From Bacteroidales bacterium UBA1204 (lineage in GTDB: Bacteria > Bacteroidota > Bacteroidia > Bacteroidales > F082), in NCBI GenBank assembly GCA_002310075.1, contig DBXU01000129.1, positions 1 through 20,196 of the forward strand: a DNA stretch of 20,196 bases, written 5' to 3'. Shown here piece by piece: positions 5,334 through 13,906 of the stretch (positions are counted from its first letter, which is position 1; each line of letters starts with the position of its first letter). The notes beneath the pieces were generated by a model, which was not told the DNA's origin, ran no database searches, and saw only the letters and a program-made list of their open reading frames with translations. The position numbers and the translations under genes were made by a program.

Positions 5334-6803
5334 ATGAGTACTATCAAAGAATTAGAACCGAATGGCGTATGGAGGAATTTTTACAGTCTTACCCAAATCC
5401 CACGCCCTTCGAAAAAAGAAGCCAAGGTGATTGCCTTCATGAAACAATGGGGCGAAGAGCACGGCTTGGAAACCATCGTTGAAGAATGCGGCAATATCAT
5501 CATTCGCAAACCGGCTACGCCTGGCATGGAGAACCGTCAAGGCGTCATCCTTCAGGCCCACTTGGACATGGTCCCGCAAAAGAACGCCGACAAAGTACAC
5601 GATTTCGAAAACGACCCGATTGAAACCCGTATTGAAGGCGGTTGGGTGAAGGCCAATGGCACCACCCTCGGCGCCGACGACGGTCTGGGAGCCGCTGCCG
5701 CCATGGCAGTACTTGAGGCCACAGACTTTCAACACGGTCCCATCGAAGCCCTCTTCACCATCGATGAAGAAACCGGCATGACAGGAGCCAACAAGCTACA
5801 GCCCGGCCTCTTACAAGGCGACATCCTGATGAACATGGACTCGGAAACGGAAGGCGAACTTTATGTGGGATGCGCCGGTGGTGTCGACAACATTGGCACT
5901 TGGACGCCCACCTTCGAAGCCGTCCCCACTGGCATGAAAGCCTATCGTCTCTTCGTGAAAGGCTTGAAGGGCGGACATTCAGGCATGGACATCAACTTGG
6001 GTCGTGCCAACGCCAACAAGGTATTGAACACCATGCTGCTGATGGCTGCTGAGAAATACGGACTACGCCTCGCCACCATCGACGGCGGAAGTCTTCGCAA
6101 TGCCATCCCAAGAGAAGCCGAAGCCATCGTCGTGGTACCGGCCGACAACACCATGGCATTCGAGAAATATGCCGCCGAGTTTGAAGCCATCACAAAAGAA
6201 GAATTTGCCGAAGTTGAACCCGAATTGGCCATCCTTTGTGAGCCTGCCGCCATGCCCAAACAGGTCATCGACGTAAAGACCCAAAATCAGATGTTCACTG
6301 CCATCGCCCGCTATCCCAACGGCGTCATCGCCATGTCGGAAGACTTCGAAGGCACCACTGAAACCTCCAGCAATCTGGCTACATGGAAGATGGAAGGCGG
6401 AAAGATCGTCACCGCTTCTCTGACCCGTAGCCTCGTCGACGCCGCTAAGGACAAACTCGCAGAACAAATCCGCAAGAACCTCACCGACAACGGTGCGGAG
6501 GCCTACTCCACTGGCGACTACCCAGGCTGGAAGCCCAACATCAATTCCACTATCCTTAACCTGATGAAGAAAGTCTATCAAGACAAATTTGGCAAAGAGC
6601 CTAAGGTAATGGTCATCCATGCCGGTCTGGAATGCGGTATCCTCGGATCGAAGTATCCGCATTGGGACATGGTGAGCTTCGGCCCCACCCTGGTGCATCC
6701 CCATTCGCCCGACGAAGCACTCCTCATCGAAAGCGTACAGCCTTTCTGGGACTTCCTCGTTGAAACCTTGAGAAATATCCCTGAAAAGGGCGTTGTCGCA
6801 TAA
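5334..6803 (+). CDS. pepD: Aminoacyl-histidine dipeptidase (cytosol nonspecific dipeptidase, M20 family)
   Basis: A 489-residue cytosolic metallodipeptidase that hydrolyses Xaa-His and many other dipeptides. The di-zinc site is visible: His76 and Asp78 in AHLDMV, Asp115 in GADDG, the catalytic Glu145-Glu146 pair in DEETGMTGA, Asp169 in NMDSE, and the C-terminal LVHPHSPDE that supplies the last histidine. Length is typical of PepD (about 485 residues), with a lid/dimerisation domain between roughly residues 205 and 395. The leader is A-rich with no clear Shine-Dalgarno, usual for this phylum. It is monocistronic with a strong terminator. Confidence 0.95.
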   Translation: MSTIKELEPNGVWRNFYSLTQIPRPSKKEAKVIAFMKQWGEEHGLETIVEECGNIIIRKPATPGMENRQGVILQAHLDMVPQKNADKVHDFENDPIETRIEGGWVKANGTTLGADDGLGAAAAMAVLEATDFQHGPIEALFTIDEETGMTGANKLQPGLLQGDILMNMDSETEGELYVGCAGGVDNIGTWTPTFEAVPTGMKAYRLFVKGLKGGHSGMDINLGRANANKVLNTMLLMAAEKYGLRLATIDGGSLRNAIPREAEAIVVVPADNTMAFEKYAAEFEAITKEEFAEVEPELAILCEPAAMPKQVIDVKTQNQMFTAIARYPNGVIAMSEDFEGTTETSSNLATWKMEGGKIVTASLTRSLVDAAKDKLAEQIRKNLTDNGAEAYSTGDYPGWKPNINSTILNLMKKVYQDKFGKEPKVMVIHAGLECGILGSKYPHWDMVSFGPTLVHPHSPDEALLIESVQPFWDFLVETLRNIPEKGVVA

Positions 6804-6824
6804 TTAACTAAATGTCAATTGTTT

Positions 6825-6868
6825 GTAAAAGGCGAAATCAAATTTGGTTTTGCCTTTTACATTTTTTT
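6825..6868 (+). terminator. Strong rho-independent terminator of pepD
   Basis: GTAAAAGGC at 6825-6833 pairs with GCCTTTTAC at 6852-6860. The interior also pairs through two G-T wobbles, making an almost uninterrupted hairpin over 36 bases. Seven T residues follow at 6862-6868. Confidence 0.85.
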
Positions 6869-6879
6869 CAAGAAAAGTG

Positions 6880-6909
6880 TTGCAGCAAAGGAAATTCTTT
6901 GTAATTTTG
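6880..6909 (+). promoter_or_regulatory. Putative rpmH promoter (TTG, 19 bases, TAATTTTG)
   Basis: TTG at 6880-6882 and an exact TAATTTTG at 6902-6909 have 19-base spacing, close to the Bacteroidota optimum. The leader would be about 50 bases and A-rich. Confidence 0.75.
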
Positions 6910-6963
6910 CAGCCCAATTCAAAGGGTTTTTAGCGAAAAATAACAAATAAATAAGATAGAGAG

Positions 6964-7110
6964 ATGAAGCGCACTTATCAACCTTCGAACAGAAAACGTA
7001 GAAACAAACACGGTTTCAGAGAAAGAATGTCAACGGCTAACGGCCGTAAGGTTTTGGCCCGCAGAAGAGCCAAAGGCAGAAAAAAACTTACAGTTTCTGA
7101 CGAGTATTAA
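6964..7110 (+). CDS. rpmH: 50S ribosomal protein L34
   Basis: A 48-residue, very basic protein beginning [18 protein letters not shown], with the L34 landmark [19 protein letters not shown]; the family is normally 44-52 residues. It is part of the large ribosomal subunit. The gene stands alone between its own promoter and terminator; rnpA, its usual partner in many phyla, is not next to it. Confidence 0.98.
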   Translation: MKRTYQPSNRKRRNKHGFRERMSTANGRKVLARRRAKGRKKLTVSDEY

Positions 7111-7143
7111 TTTCAAGAAGCCGTTATATTTCTTATTTAAGGT

Positions 7144-7190
7144 AACAAGAAGGCGACCCCCATTAGGGAATCGCCTTTTGTTGTTTTTAC
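7144..7190 (+). terminator. rpmH terminator, possibly bidirectional
   Basis: AACAAGAAGGCGA (7144-7156) pairs with TCGCCTTTTGTT (7171-7182) with one bulged G. The 14-base loop has CCC and GGG that can pair further. A T-rich tail follows at 7178-7188. The minus-strand copy also ends T-rich, so it may help end the methyltransferase transcript. Confidence 0.8.
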
Positions 7191-7225
7191 ATTTACGAAG
7201 TCGTTTTGTGGGGAAGTCTCCGCAT

Positions 7226-7993
7226 TTATTTTTCACAACGGTAAATAATCTCCTCTCCCCTCCGAGCCAAACGCATCCGCTCACGCTGTTCCGCTGAAAT
7301 CTCGTAGTAAACCCTGTCTTCTGTCACCTTGAATCCCGCCTTGCGTAGCACCTCGGCATAGTCGCGGCCGAACTGTCGCACATGATCGTATTGTCCGAAC
7401 AAACGCTCACGTTCTTTCGGATCGGTGATACTCGGATCCTCGAAGGTATCGACATCGGGATTGATAGGCACCAACAGGATGGCCCATCCGCCTGGTTTTA
7501 GAATCCTCTTGATTTCCGAAAAAGCCTTGTTGGCGTCGTCGACATGCTCCAACACATGGTTGCATATGACCACATCATAGGTGTCGCTCGGCTGGTCGAT
7601 GGCCGTCACGTCAAGATGCAGGTCGGCGATGGGCGAATCGAGGTCGGCAGTGGTATAATCGAGGTTCTTCAAAGCGCGAAAACGCTTCAAAAAAGGCTGC
7701 TCAGGGGCAAAATGCAACACCTTGAGCGACGCCGTAAAGAAATCGGTTTTCTCTTTCAAATAAAGCCACAACAGACGATGCCTTTCGAGCGACAAACACT
7801 TGGGGCACAAACGGTTGTCCATAGCCTTCCCATAACCATAAGGCAAAAACTTGCGGAAATGGCCGCCACACACCGGACATTCCACCTTGTTGCCGATGTA
7901 AAACGGGCGCACCAACAAGCTGAAAAGGTAACTCAACTTGATGAGCCACTGACGGGGGAATATCTTGGTGAATAAAGCAATCAATTTCTTCAT
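7226..7993 (-). CDS. SAM-dependent methyltransferase with N-terminal zinc ribbon
   Basis: A 255-residue class I methyltransferase of unknown substrate. An amphipathic N-terminal stretch (1-34) precedes a four-cysteine zinc-ribbon-like pair, Cys39-x2-Cys42 and Cys63-x2-Cys66. The Rossmann-like domain starts at VLHFAPE (92-98), and DVVICNHVLEHV (140-151) and LKPGGW (165-170) are typical of the Methyltransf_11/UbiE-like group. The first glycine-rich loop is degenerate (HFAPEQ instead of GxGxG). Divergent neighbour of the glycosyltransferase operon, so it may modify a glycan or lipid intermediate, but that is context only. Confidence 0.8.
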   Translation of the reverse strand: MKKLIALFTKIFPRQWLIKLSYLFSLLVRPFYIGNKVECPVCGGHFRKFLPYGYGKAMDNRLCPKCLSLERHRLLWLYLKEKTDFFTASLKVLHFAPEQPFLKRFRALKNLDYTTADLDSPIADLHLDVTAIDQPSDTYDVVICNHVLEHVDDANKAFSEIKRILKPGGWAILLVPINPDVDTFEDPSITDPKERERLFGQYDHVRQFGRDYAEVLRKAGFKVTEDRVYYEISAEQRERMRLARRGEEIIYRCEK

Positions 7994-8018
7994 TTTCGTA
8001 TTATCGCATTTGATACTG

Positions 8019-8026
8019 CAAAAATA
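8019..8026 (-). promoter_or_regulatory. Putative promoter of methyltransferase gene, -7 box TATTTTTG
   Basis: Exact minus-strand consensus, 25 bases before the ATG at 7993. It lies only 13 bases from the opposing box at 8040-8047. Confidence 0.65.
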
Positions 8027-8039
8027 AGGAAAGAATCCC

Positions 8040-8047
8040 TATCTTTG
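8040..8047 (+). promoter_or_regulatory. Putative promoter of the glycan operon, -7 box TATCTTTG
   Basis: Exact TAnnTTTG match, 15 bases before the ATG at 8063. Its expected -33 region lies over the opposing methyltransferase promoter. Confidence 0.65.
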
Positions 8048-8062
8048 CAAAAAAGTTTGAAA

Positions 8063-9043
8063 ATGCAGTTTTCAATCATCATACCTGTCTTCAACCGGCC
8101 CCAGGAAGTCGACGAACTGCTTGAGAGCCTTTGCCACCAGACCGTCAAGGACTTTGAAGTCGTTGTGGTGGAAGACGGCTCGACGGAAAAATGCGACACT
8201 ATTTGTCAAAAATACGCCGACCGCCTCCCCGTCAGCTATTACTTCAAACCCAACTCTGGCCCAGGCCCCTCTCGCAACTATGGCGCCGAACGTAGCCAAG
8301 GCAAATACCTTATCATCCTTGACTCCGACGTCATCGTGCCAGAAGACTATCTTGAAAACATCCAAGCCGAACTCGACCGCGAACCCTGCGATGCCTTCGG
8401 CGGTCCTGACCGTGCCCATGCCTCGTTTACACCCATACAAAAGGCCATCAATTATGCGATGACCTCGTTTTTCACCACGGGCGGCATACGGGGTGGCAAG
8501 AAAAAAATGGACAAGTTCTACCCTCGCAGCTTCAACCTCGGCATTAAGAAAAGCGTATACGAAGCTTTAGGAGGCTTCGCTCCCATGCGTTATGGCGAAG
8601 ATATCGACCTAAGCACCAGGATTTTCAAAGGCGGTTACAGCTGCCGTCTCTTCCCAGATGCCTTTGTCTATCACAAAAGACGCGTCAGGTTCAGTTCGTT
8701 CTTCCGTCAGGTGAAACACTCGGGCGAGGCACGTGTCGTACTGAAAAACAAATATCCCGAAACCTTCAAACTCGTTCACCTCTTACCCGCCGCTTTTGTG
8801 GTCGGCAACCTGCTGTTGGTCCTGTTGGGCATCTTTCACCATTGGCTTTGGTTCTTTCCCATCTTATTCTATGCCACTTTGGTTTGTATTGATTCCCTCT
8901 TCAAGAACAAGAGCCTGAAAGTCGCATTGCTCAGCATCCCCGCCGCCTACTGCCAGCTTTTCGGCTACGGTACGGGATTTCTCGCAGCTTCCTACCGCGA
9001 CATTCTTCATAAAAAACAAATTTCGCAAACAGAAAAATCGTAA
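8063..9043 (+). CDS. Family 2 glycosyltransferase
   Basis: A 326-residue inverting GT-A glycosyltransferase. It begins MQFSIIIPVFNRP, has VVVEDGS near 34-40, the metal-binding LDSD at 86-89, and GED (178-180) in the acceptor/base region. Two or three C-terminal membrane segments (about 240-278) anchor it to the inner membrane, so it probably extends a lipid-linked or envelope glycan on the cytoplasmic face. The frame opens at a TTG (8045), but this is inside the promoter box, so the ATG at 8063 is chosen. First gene of a plus-strand run reaching 16173. Confidence 0.88.
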   Translation: MQFSIIIPVFNRPQEVDELLESLCHQTVKDFEVVVVEDGSTEKCDTICQKYADRLPVSYYFKPNSGPGPSRNYGAERSQGKYLIILDSDVIVPEDYLENIQAELDREPCDAFGGPDRAHASFTPIQKAINYAMTSFFTTGGIRGGKKKMDKFYPRSFNLGIKKSVYEALGGFAPMRYGEDIDLSTRIFKGGYSCRLFPDAFVYHKRRVRFSSFFRQVKHSGEARVVLKNKYPETFKLVHLLPAAFVVGNLLLVLLGIFHHWLWFFPILFYATLVCIDSLFKNKSLKVALLSIPAAYCQLFGYGTGFLAASYRDILHKKQISQTEKS

Positions 9044-9048
9044 TTTCG
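9041..9048 (+). promoter_or_regulatory. Possible internal promoter before DUF4834 gene, TAATTTCG
   Basis: One mismatch to TAnnTTTG, overlapping the stop codon of the GT2 gene, 20 bases before the ATG at 9069. No good -33 box is evident. Confidence 0.35.
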
Positions 9049-9068
9049 CCGCATATTAATAACGTACC

Positions 9069-9281
9069 ATGGGCTTGCTTAAATCCTTTCTCATCATCGT
9101 CCTGATTTTCTACGCTTTCAGCATGGTAGTCAGAATGCTTTTTAAGCATAAAATGAAAAAGCTCACCCGTAAAATGGAACAAGCTGTTAAAGACGAGACC
9201 GAAGCCACCCAAAAAACGCAAAACACGCCACATGTCGACCCAAACATAGGCGAATACACCGATTACGAAGAAGTTGAATAG
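9069..9281 (+). CDS. DUF4834-like small membrane protein
   Basis: A 70-residue protein with one N-terminal membrane helix (about residues 4-24), then a basic helix (HKMKKLTRKME) and an acidic tail ending in TDYEEVE. It fits the short, single-pass DUF4834 type of protein found in Bacteroidota, function unknown. It sits 14 bases before the YfhO-family gene and is likely cotranscribed with it. Confidence 0.7.
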   Translation: MGLLKSFLIIVLIFYAFSMVVRMLFKHKMKKLTRKMEQAVKDETEATQKTQNTPHVDPNIGEYTDYEEVE

Positions 9282-9295
9282 AAAACCACCACATC

Positions 9296-11788
9296 ATGAA
9301 AAATACTTTTTTCCAAAAGAACAAGAGCGCTCTTAGCATTATAGCAGCTATCGTCGCTTTCGCGGTCATCACCCTGGTGTATTTCAATCCCGTATTGGAA
9401 GGAAAACGCATCAAGCAACACGACATCGAAATGCACCTTGGCATGTCGCAGGAAATCAACCAATATCGCGAGGCCACTGGCGAGCAGACACTTTGGACCA
9501 ACGCCCCCTTTGGAGGCATGCCTGCATGGAACATCTCCATCACGCCCAAAGGCAATCTTACCAACCCTATATACAAAGCCTTGTCTTTAGGATTACCCCA
9601 TCCCATCGGTTCGGTTTTTATCAGCATGTTGGGGTTTTTCGTCCTGCTTTTAGTGCTCGACTGCGGCTTTTGGATCAGCTTCATCGGTGCCATAGCGTAT
9701 GGCTTCACGTCCTACCTATTCATTGTAATAGGCGCAGGGCATAATGCCAAGGCTATGGCCATGGCCTACATGGCTCCCGTCATTGCTGGCGTCCTGCTTG
9801 CTTATAAAGGGAAATACCTATGGGGATGCCTGCTAACTGCTTTTGCCATGGCCTTTGAGGTCCGAACGGGGCACCTACAGATCACGTACTACCTGGCTTT
9901 GACCATCATCATCATTGTTATAGCGGAGCTTATCAGCGACATCATAAACAAAAGAATAGGCCATTTCATGAAAGCCTCTGTCGGTCTTGTCATCGCTGCC
10001 GTCATTGGCGCATTAACATGTTCCACCACGCTGTATGGCAACTACGAATTCGGCAAGGAAACCACGCGCGGCAAACCGGTACTGACCCGCAACGAAGACA
10101 ACCAAACCAAGGGCCTCGACCGCGACTACATCACGCAATGGAGTTACGGCAAGGGTGAGACTTGGAGCCTGCTGATCCCCAATGCCAAAGGAGGCGCCTC
10201 GGCTTATATCGGCAGACAAAACCCCGCCCTCGAAAAGGCCGACAGGCAGTTCAAGGATAGCATAGCCCAAAGCAATGCCTATTGGGGCGACCAACCTGGC
10301 ACCAGCGGCCCTGTATATGTGGGAGCCATCGTCGTCTTTCTATTCGTCTTGGGCGCTTTGACCGTGAAAGGCAAATTGAAATGGGCTTTGTTGACAGCTA
10401 CCTTGCTTTCCATCCTACTCAGCTGGGGCAAGAACTTCATGGGCTTCACCAACTTCTTCTTGGATTACATCCCTGGCTACGACAAATTCAGGGCTGTCTC
10501 CATGACCTTGGTCATCGCCGAAGTATGCATGCCACTCTTGGGATTCCTAGGTTTAGCTGAAATTGCAAAAAGCCCAGAGAGCTTCAAGCAAAACATCAAA
10601 AAACTATACATCGCCTTTGGCATCACCGCGGGTATCTGTCTCTTGTTCTACCTGGCTCCGAAGGTCTTCTTTAACTTCCTTAGCCAAGGGGAAGCAGAAC
10701 AGTTTGCTGCCATGATGAAAGGCAAAGATGGCGCTCTTTATGCCAACTTCGCTGCTCAGCTTGAAGATGTCCGCGTGGCCATCTTCCGCAAGGACACCCT
10801 ACGAAGCCTGCTGTTCATCATCCTCGCTGCAATCCCAATCTTCCTTTATGGCAAGGGCAAACTGAAAGGCTACATCGCCTTCCCCATCCTCGCCGTACTC
10901 GTCATTGTCGACATGTTCCCCATCGACAAACGCTACCTCAACAACGACAAGTTCGTCAGCAAGCAGAAATACGACAAGCCATTCACTGCCTCCGCTGCCG
11001 ACCAATACATCTTAGAAGACAACACCTTGGATTTCCGTGTAGCCGACATCACCAAGGACATGTTCAATGATGCCAGCACCTGTTATTTCCATAAGTCATT
11101 GGGCGGATATTGCGGAGCCAAGCTACGCCGCTATCAGGATGTCATCACGCAATACCTCAATGGCGAACTCAACCAACTCAGAGGGGCCCAAAGTGCTCCG
11201 GCACTCCTGCAGACGCTTGCGCAGCAAAAGGTGCTCAACATGATGAACACCAAGTACGTCATCTACAACCCCAATGCCCAGCCTTTTGAGAATCCTTTCG
11301 CCATGGGCAACGCATGGGCCGTCAATAACATCCGATGGGTTGACACCCCCAACGAAGAGATTGACGCCATTGGCGACACCGACTTGGAGCATACAGCCAT
11401 CATCAACAAGGAATTCGAACAACAAGTTGGGAGCTATCAACTTACCGACAGTGTCCGCGGACAAATTGAATTAACCGAATACCTTCCGAACAAACTGTCA
11501 TACAGCTTCAAGGCAAGTGAAGACCAGTTGGTTGTCTTCTCTGAGATTTGGACCGAACGAGGCTGGAAGATGTATGTGGACGGTCAAGAGCAGCCTTTGC
11601 TCAGAGCCAACTATCTATTACGTGCGGCTCTTATTCCAAGTGGCGAGCATGAAATCGTGATGGAATATGCGCCCAAGGCTTATTCGACCGGCAATGCCGT
11701 TTCGTTAGCCAGCTCCCTAATCATGATTCTGGGGCTGATCGTCGCACTCATTTTTACCTTTAAACCCAAGAAAGAGGAAAAAGCATGA
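9296..11788 (+). CDS. YfhO-family polytopic membrane protein
   Basis: An 830-residue membrane protein with about a dozen membrane segments. The first is at about 12-30, dense clusters lie at 110-250 and 335-450, and one ends the protein near 805-825. The family's signature is near the N-terminus (FNPVLEGKRIKQHD, then TNAPFGGMP), a large loop at about 255-330 carries TQWSYGKGE, and the C-terminal beta-rich domain contains the WTERGWKMYVDG motif. In Gram-positives YfhO is linked to glycosylation of teichoic acids; the family is GT-C-like. Its ATG-proximal neighbours are glycan genes, consistent with transfer of sugars from a lipid carrier outside the membrane. The stop overlaps the next start by 4 bases (ATGA). 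Confidence 0.85.
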   Translation: MKNTFFQKNKSALSIIAAIVAFAVITLVYFNPVLEGKRIKQHDIEMHLGMSQEINQYREATGEQTLWTNAPFGGMPAWNISITPKGNLTNPIYKALSLGLPHPIGSVFISMLGFFVLLLVLDCGFWISFIGAIAYGFTSYLFIVIGAGHNAKAMAMAYMAPVIAGVLLAYKGKYLWGCLLTAFAMAFEVRTGHLQITYYLALTIIIIVIAELISDIINKRIGHFMKASVGLVIAAVIGALTCSTTLYGNYEFGKETTRGKPVLTRNEDNQTKGLDRDYITQWSYGKGETWSLLIPNAKGGASAYIGRQNPALEKADRQFKDSIAQSNAYWGDQPGTSGPVYVGAIVVFLFVLGALTVKGKLKWALLTATLLSILLSWGKNFMGFTNFFLDYIPGYDKFRAVSMTLVIAEVCMPLLGFLGLAEIAKSPESFKQNIKKLYIAFGITAGICLLFYLAPKVFFNFLSQGEAEQFAAMMKGKDGALYANFAAQLEDVRVAIFRKDTLRSLLFIILAAIPIFLYGKGKLKGYIAFPILAVLVIVDMFPIDKRYLNNDKFVSKQKYDKPFTASAADQYILEDNTLDFRVADITKDMFNDASTCYFHKSLGGYCGAKLRRYQDVITQYLNGELNQLRGAQSAPALLQTLAQQKVLNMMNTKYVIYNPNAQPFENPFAMGNAWAVNNIRWVDTPNEEIDAIGDTDLEHTAIINKEFEQQVGSYQLTDSVRGQIELTEYLPNKLSYSFKASEDQLVVFSEIWTERGWKMYVDGQEQPLLRANYLLRAALIPSGEHEIVMEYAPKAYSTGNAVSLASSLIMILGLIVALIFTFKPKKEEKA

Positions 11789-13101
11789 AACGGGTTCTGA
11801 TCATCACCTACTATTGGCCGCCATCAGGTGGCAGCGGCGTACAACGCTGGCTGAAGATGTCGAAATACCTTCCTGAAAACGGATGGCAACCCGTGATTTA
11901 TACTACGGAAAACGCAGAATACCCCATTGTCGACCCTTCGCTGGAGAAAGATGTCGTCCCCGAGGCCGAAGTCATCAGGCGTCCCATTGTAGAGCCATAC
12001 ACGTTTTACAAACGATTCCTTGGCATCAAAAAGGAAGAGACCGTCAAGGCGGGCTTCATCGATGAAAAAGAAAAAAAGAAAGGCTGGAAATCGGACCTCT
12101 CGCTGTGGATTCGCGGCAATCTCTTTATCCCTGATGCCCGTTGTTGGTGGGTAAGGCCTTCGGTTCGATACCTGAAAGAATACTTGAGGGAGCACCCCGT
12201 TGATGCCATCATCAGCACGGGACCACCCCACTCCATGCACCTGATTGCCATGAAGCTGAAAAAGGAATTGGGCATTCCTTGGATTGCCGACTTCCGTGAC
12301 CCTTGGACTGAGATCGATTATTACCAAGACTTGCATCTCTCACGCTGGGCCGACCGCAAGCACCACAAGTTGGAGCGCCAAGTGCTCACCCAGGCTGACA
12401 AGGTGGTCACCGTAGGATGGGACTGTGCCAGAAGCCTCGGCAGGTTGGGCAACAGGAACGTACGCGTGGTGCCCAACGGCTACGATTGGGAAATCGACGC
12501 CAACCAACAACCTGCACCATTGTCACAAGAGTTCACACTGACACATTTAGGCGTTGTCACTCCCTCTCGCAATACGCCTCAACTTTGGAACGCGTTGAAA
12601 GAGCTAAAAGAAGAAAACGCAGATTTTGGGAGCAACCTGAAAATCAGACTGGTCGGTCAAGTGGACCAATCTGTCACAGAAAGCCTGGAAGCCGCTGGCT
12701 TGAAGGGCAACACCGAGATCATCCCCTATATTCCGCACGACGAAATCTTACAGATGCAACAATCCTCGCAGGTATTGCTGTTGCTCATCAACAACACTCC
12801 CAATGCCAAGGGAATCCTGACGGGCAAGTTGTTCGAATATCTGGTCTCGGGCCGTCCCATCCTCTGCATCGGCCCTGAAGACGGCGATGCGGCGCGAGTC
12901 ATCAGCCAAGCCAAAGCCGGAACAACCGTAGGATTTGATGACAAGGAGAAGATGAAAGCCGCCCTCAAAGATTGGTTCGAGAAATACAACCGGCAAGAAT
13001 TAAGGGCTTCAACATCTGAATCCATACGCCAATTCTCAAGACAAAGCCAATGCAAGCATTACGTCGTTTTATTAGACGCCATCATTTCTAACCCTATTTA
13101 A
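11785..13101 (+). CDS. GT4-like glycosyltransferase
   Basis: A 438-residue GT-B fold enzyme. The N-terminal half opens with VLIITYYWPPSGGSGVQRW, whose glycine loop is typical of GT4 enzymes, and contains DFRDPWTE. The C-terminal donor domain has VPNGYD, HDEILQMQ and KLFEYLVSGRPIL (near 348-360), typical of nucleotide-sugar binding. There is no membrane segment. It is translationally coupled to the YfhO gene, so it probably builds the same glycan. Sugar donor unknown. Confidence 0.87.
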   Translation: MKRVLIITYYWPPSGGSGVQRWLKMSKYLPENGWQPVIYTTENAEYPIVDPSLEKDVVPEAEVIRRPIVEPYTFYKRFLGIKKEETVKAGFIDEKEKKKGWKSDLSLWIRGNLFIPDARCWWVRPSVRYLKEYLREHPVDAIISTGPPHSMHLIAMKLKKELGIPWIADFRDPWTEIDYYQDLHLSRWADRKHHKLERQVLTQADKVVTVGWDCARSLGRLGNRNVRVVPNGYDWEIDANQQPAPLSQEFTLTHLGVVTPSRNTPQLWNALKELKEENADFGSNLKIRLVGQVDQSVTESLEAAGLKGNTEIIPYIPHDEILQMQQSSQVLLLLINNTPNAKGILTGKLFEYLVSGRPILCIGPEDGDAARVISQAKAGTTVGFDDKEKMKAALKDWFEKYNRQELRASTSESIRQFSRQSQCKHYVVLLDAIISNPI

Positions 13102-13111
13102 CCGTTTGTTT

Positions 13112-13903
13112 ATGGAAGACCTGTCACATTATAATGCTGAGGGCAGCACCTTACGAAAAATGCAACTCCGCATCTTGGACATCCTTATCGAAATTGACAA
13201 AATATGCCGCAAGCACGATATTACATACTGGCTTGATTGGGGCACGCTATTAGGAGCGGTTAGGCACAAAGGCTACATCCCTTGGGATGATGACATTGAC
13301 ATTTCCATGCCATCAGAAGATTTGTCCAGATTCAAGGAGATTGCGCCCAAAGAACTGCCCGACAATCTTTTCATGCAAACAAAAGAAACCGACCCCAGCT
13401 ATCGTTCACCGTTTTGCAAGGTCAGAGACCGCAATTCGTTTTTCGTCACCAAGCACGAGGATTTCACGAGGGACTACCAAAAGGGCTTGTATGTTGATAT
13501 TTTCGAGATGGTACCCTACCCAACAGTCAACAAGAAGTTGCAGAAATTCATCATGCATTGGTATAAAAAGATCTACTTCTTCTTCTATGTCAAAAACGAT
13601 GTAACACTAAAGAACCACATTGCCACCATCACCTTCCCCATTATGAAGTTGGGGTTGGATATCGTTTGGGGAATCTGCAACCTACGCAAAAAAGACAGGA
13701 TGGGGCTTGAGAAACATTTTGCCCCAGGAGGCTCCTACACAAAAGACATGGTGTTCCCCATCAAAGACATTGAGTTTGAAGGGCACATGTTCTGTGGTCC
13801 TGCCCACCCAGAGCAGTGTCTCACAGAATCTTATGGAGATTACATGACATTGCCTCCAAAAGAAAAACGAATCAGTCATATTATTTATGTTGACATCAAG
13901 TAA
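13112..13903 (+). CDS. LicD-family phospho-polyol/choline transferase
   Basis: A 263-residue nucleotidyltransferase-fold protein. The LicD core GTLLGAVRHKG is at 44-54 with the metal-binding DDDID at 59-63. LicD proteins transfer a phosphoalkyl group from a CDP-activated donor onto a sugar: phosphocholine in Haemophilus and pneumococcus, ribitol phosphate for the related human fukutin/FKRP. The frame also opens at a TTG 6 bases upstream; the ATG at 13112 is preferred. Only 3 bases separate its stop from the SDR/cytidylyltransferase fusion, which could make its CDP-donor. Confidence 0.88.
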   Translation: MEDLSHYNAEGSTLRKMQLRILDILIEIDKICRKHDITYWLDWGTLLGAVRHKGYIPWDDDIDISMPSEDLSRFKEIAPKELPDNLFMQTKETDPSYRSPFCKVRDRNSFFVTKHEDFTRDYQKGLYVDIFEMVPYPTVNKKLQKFIMHWYKKIYFFFYVKNDVTLKNHIATITFPIMKLGLDIVWGICNLRKKDRMGLEKHFAPGGSYTKDMVFPIKDIEFEGHMFCGPAHPEQCLTESYGDYMTLPPKEKRISHIIYVDIK

Positions 13904-13906
13904 ACC

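Noticed and set aside
6063..6704. 213-residue minus-strand open frame
   Set aside because: Antisense to the well-supported pepD coding region, with low-complexity Gly/Asp/Phe composition.
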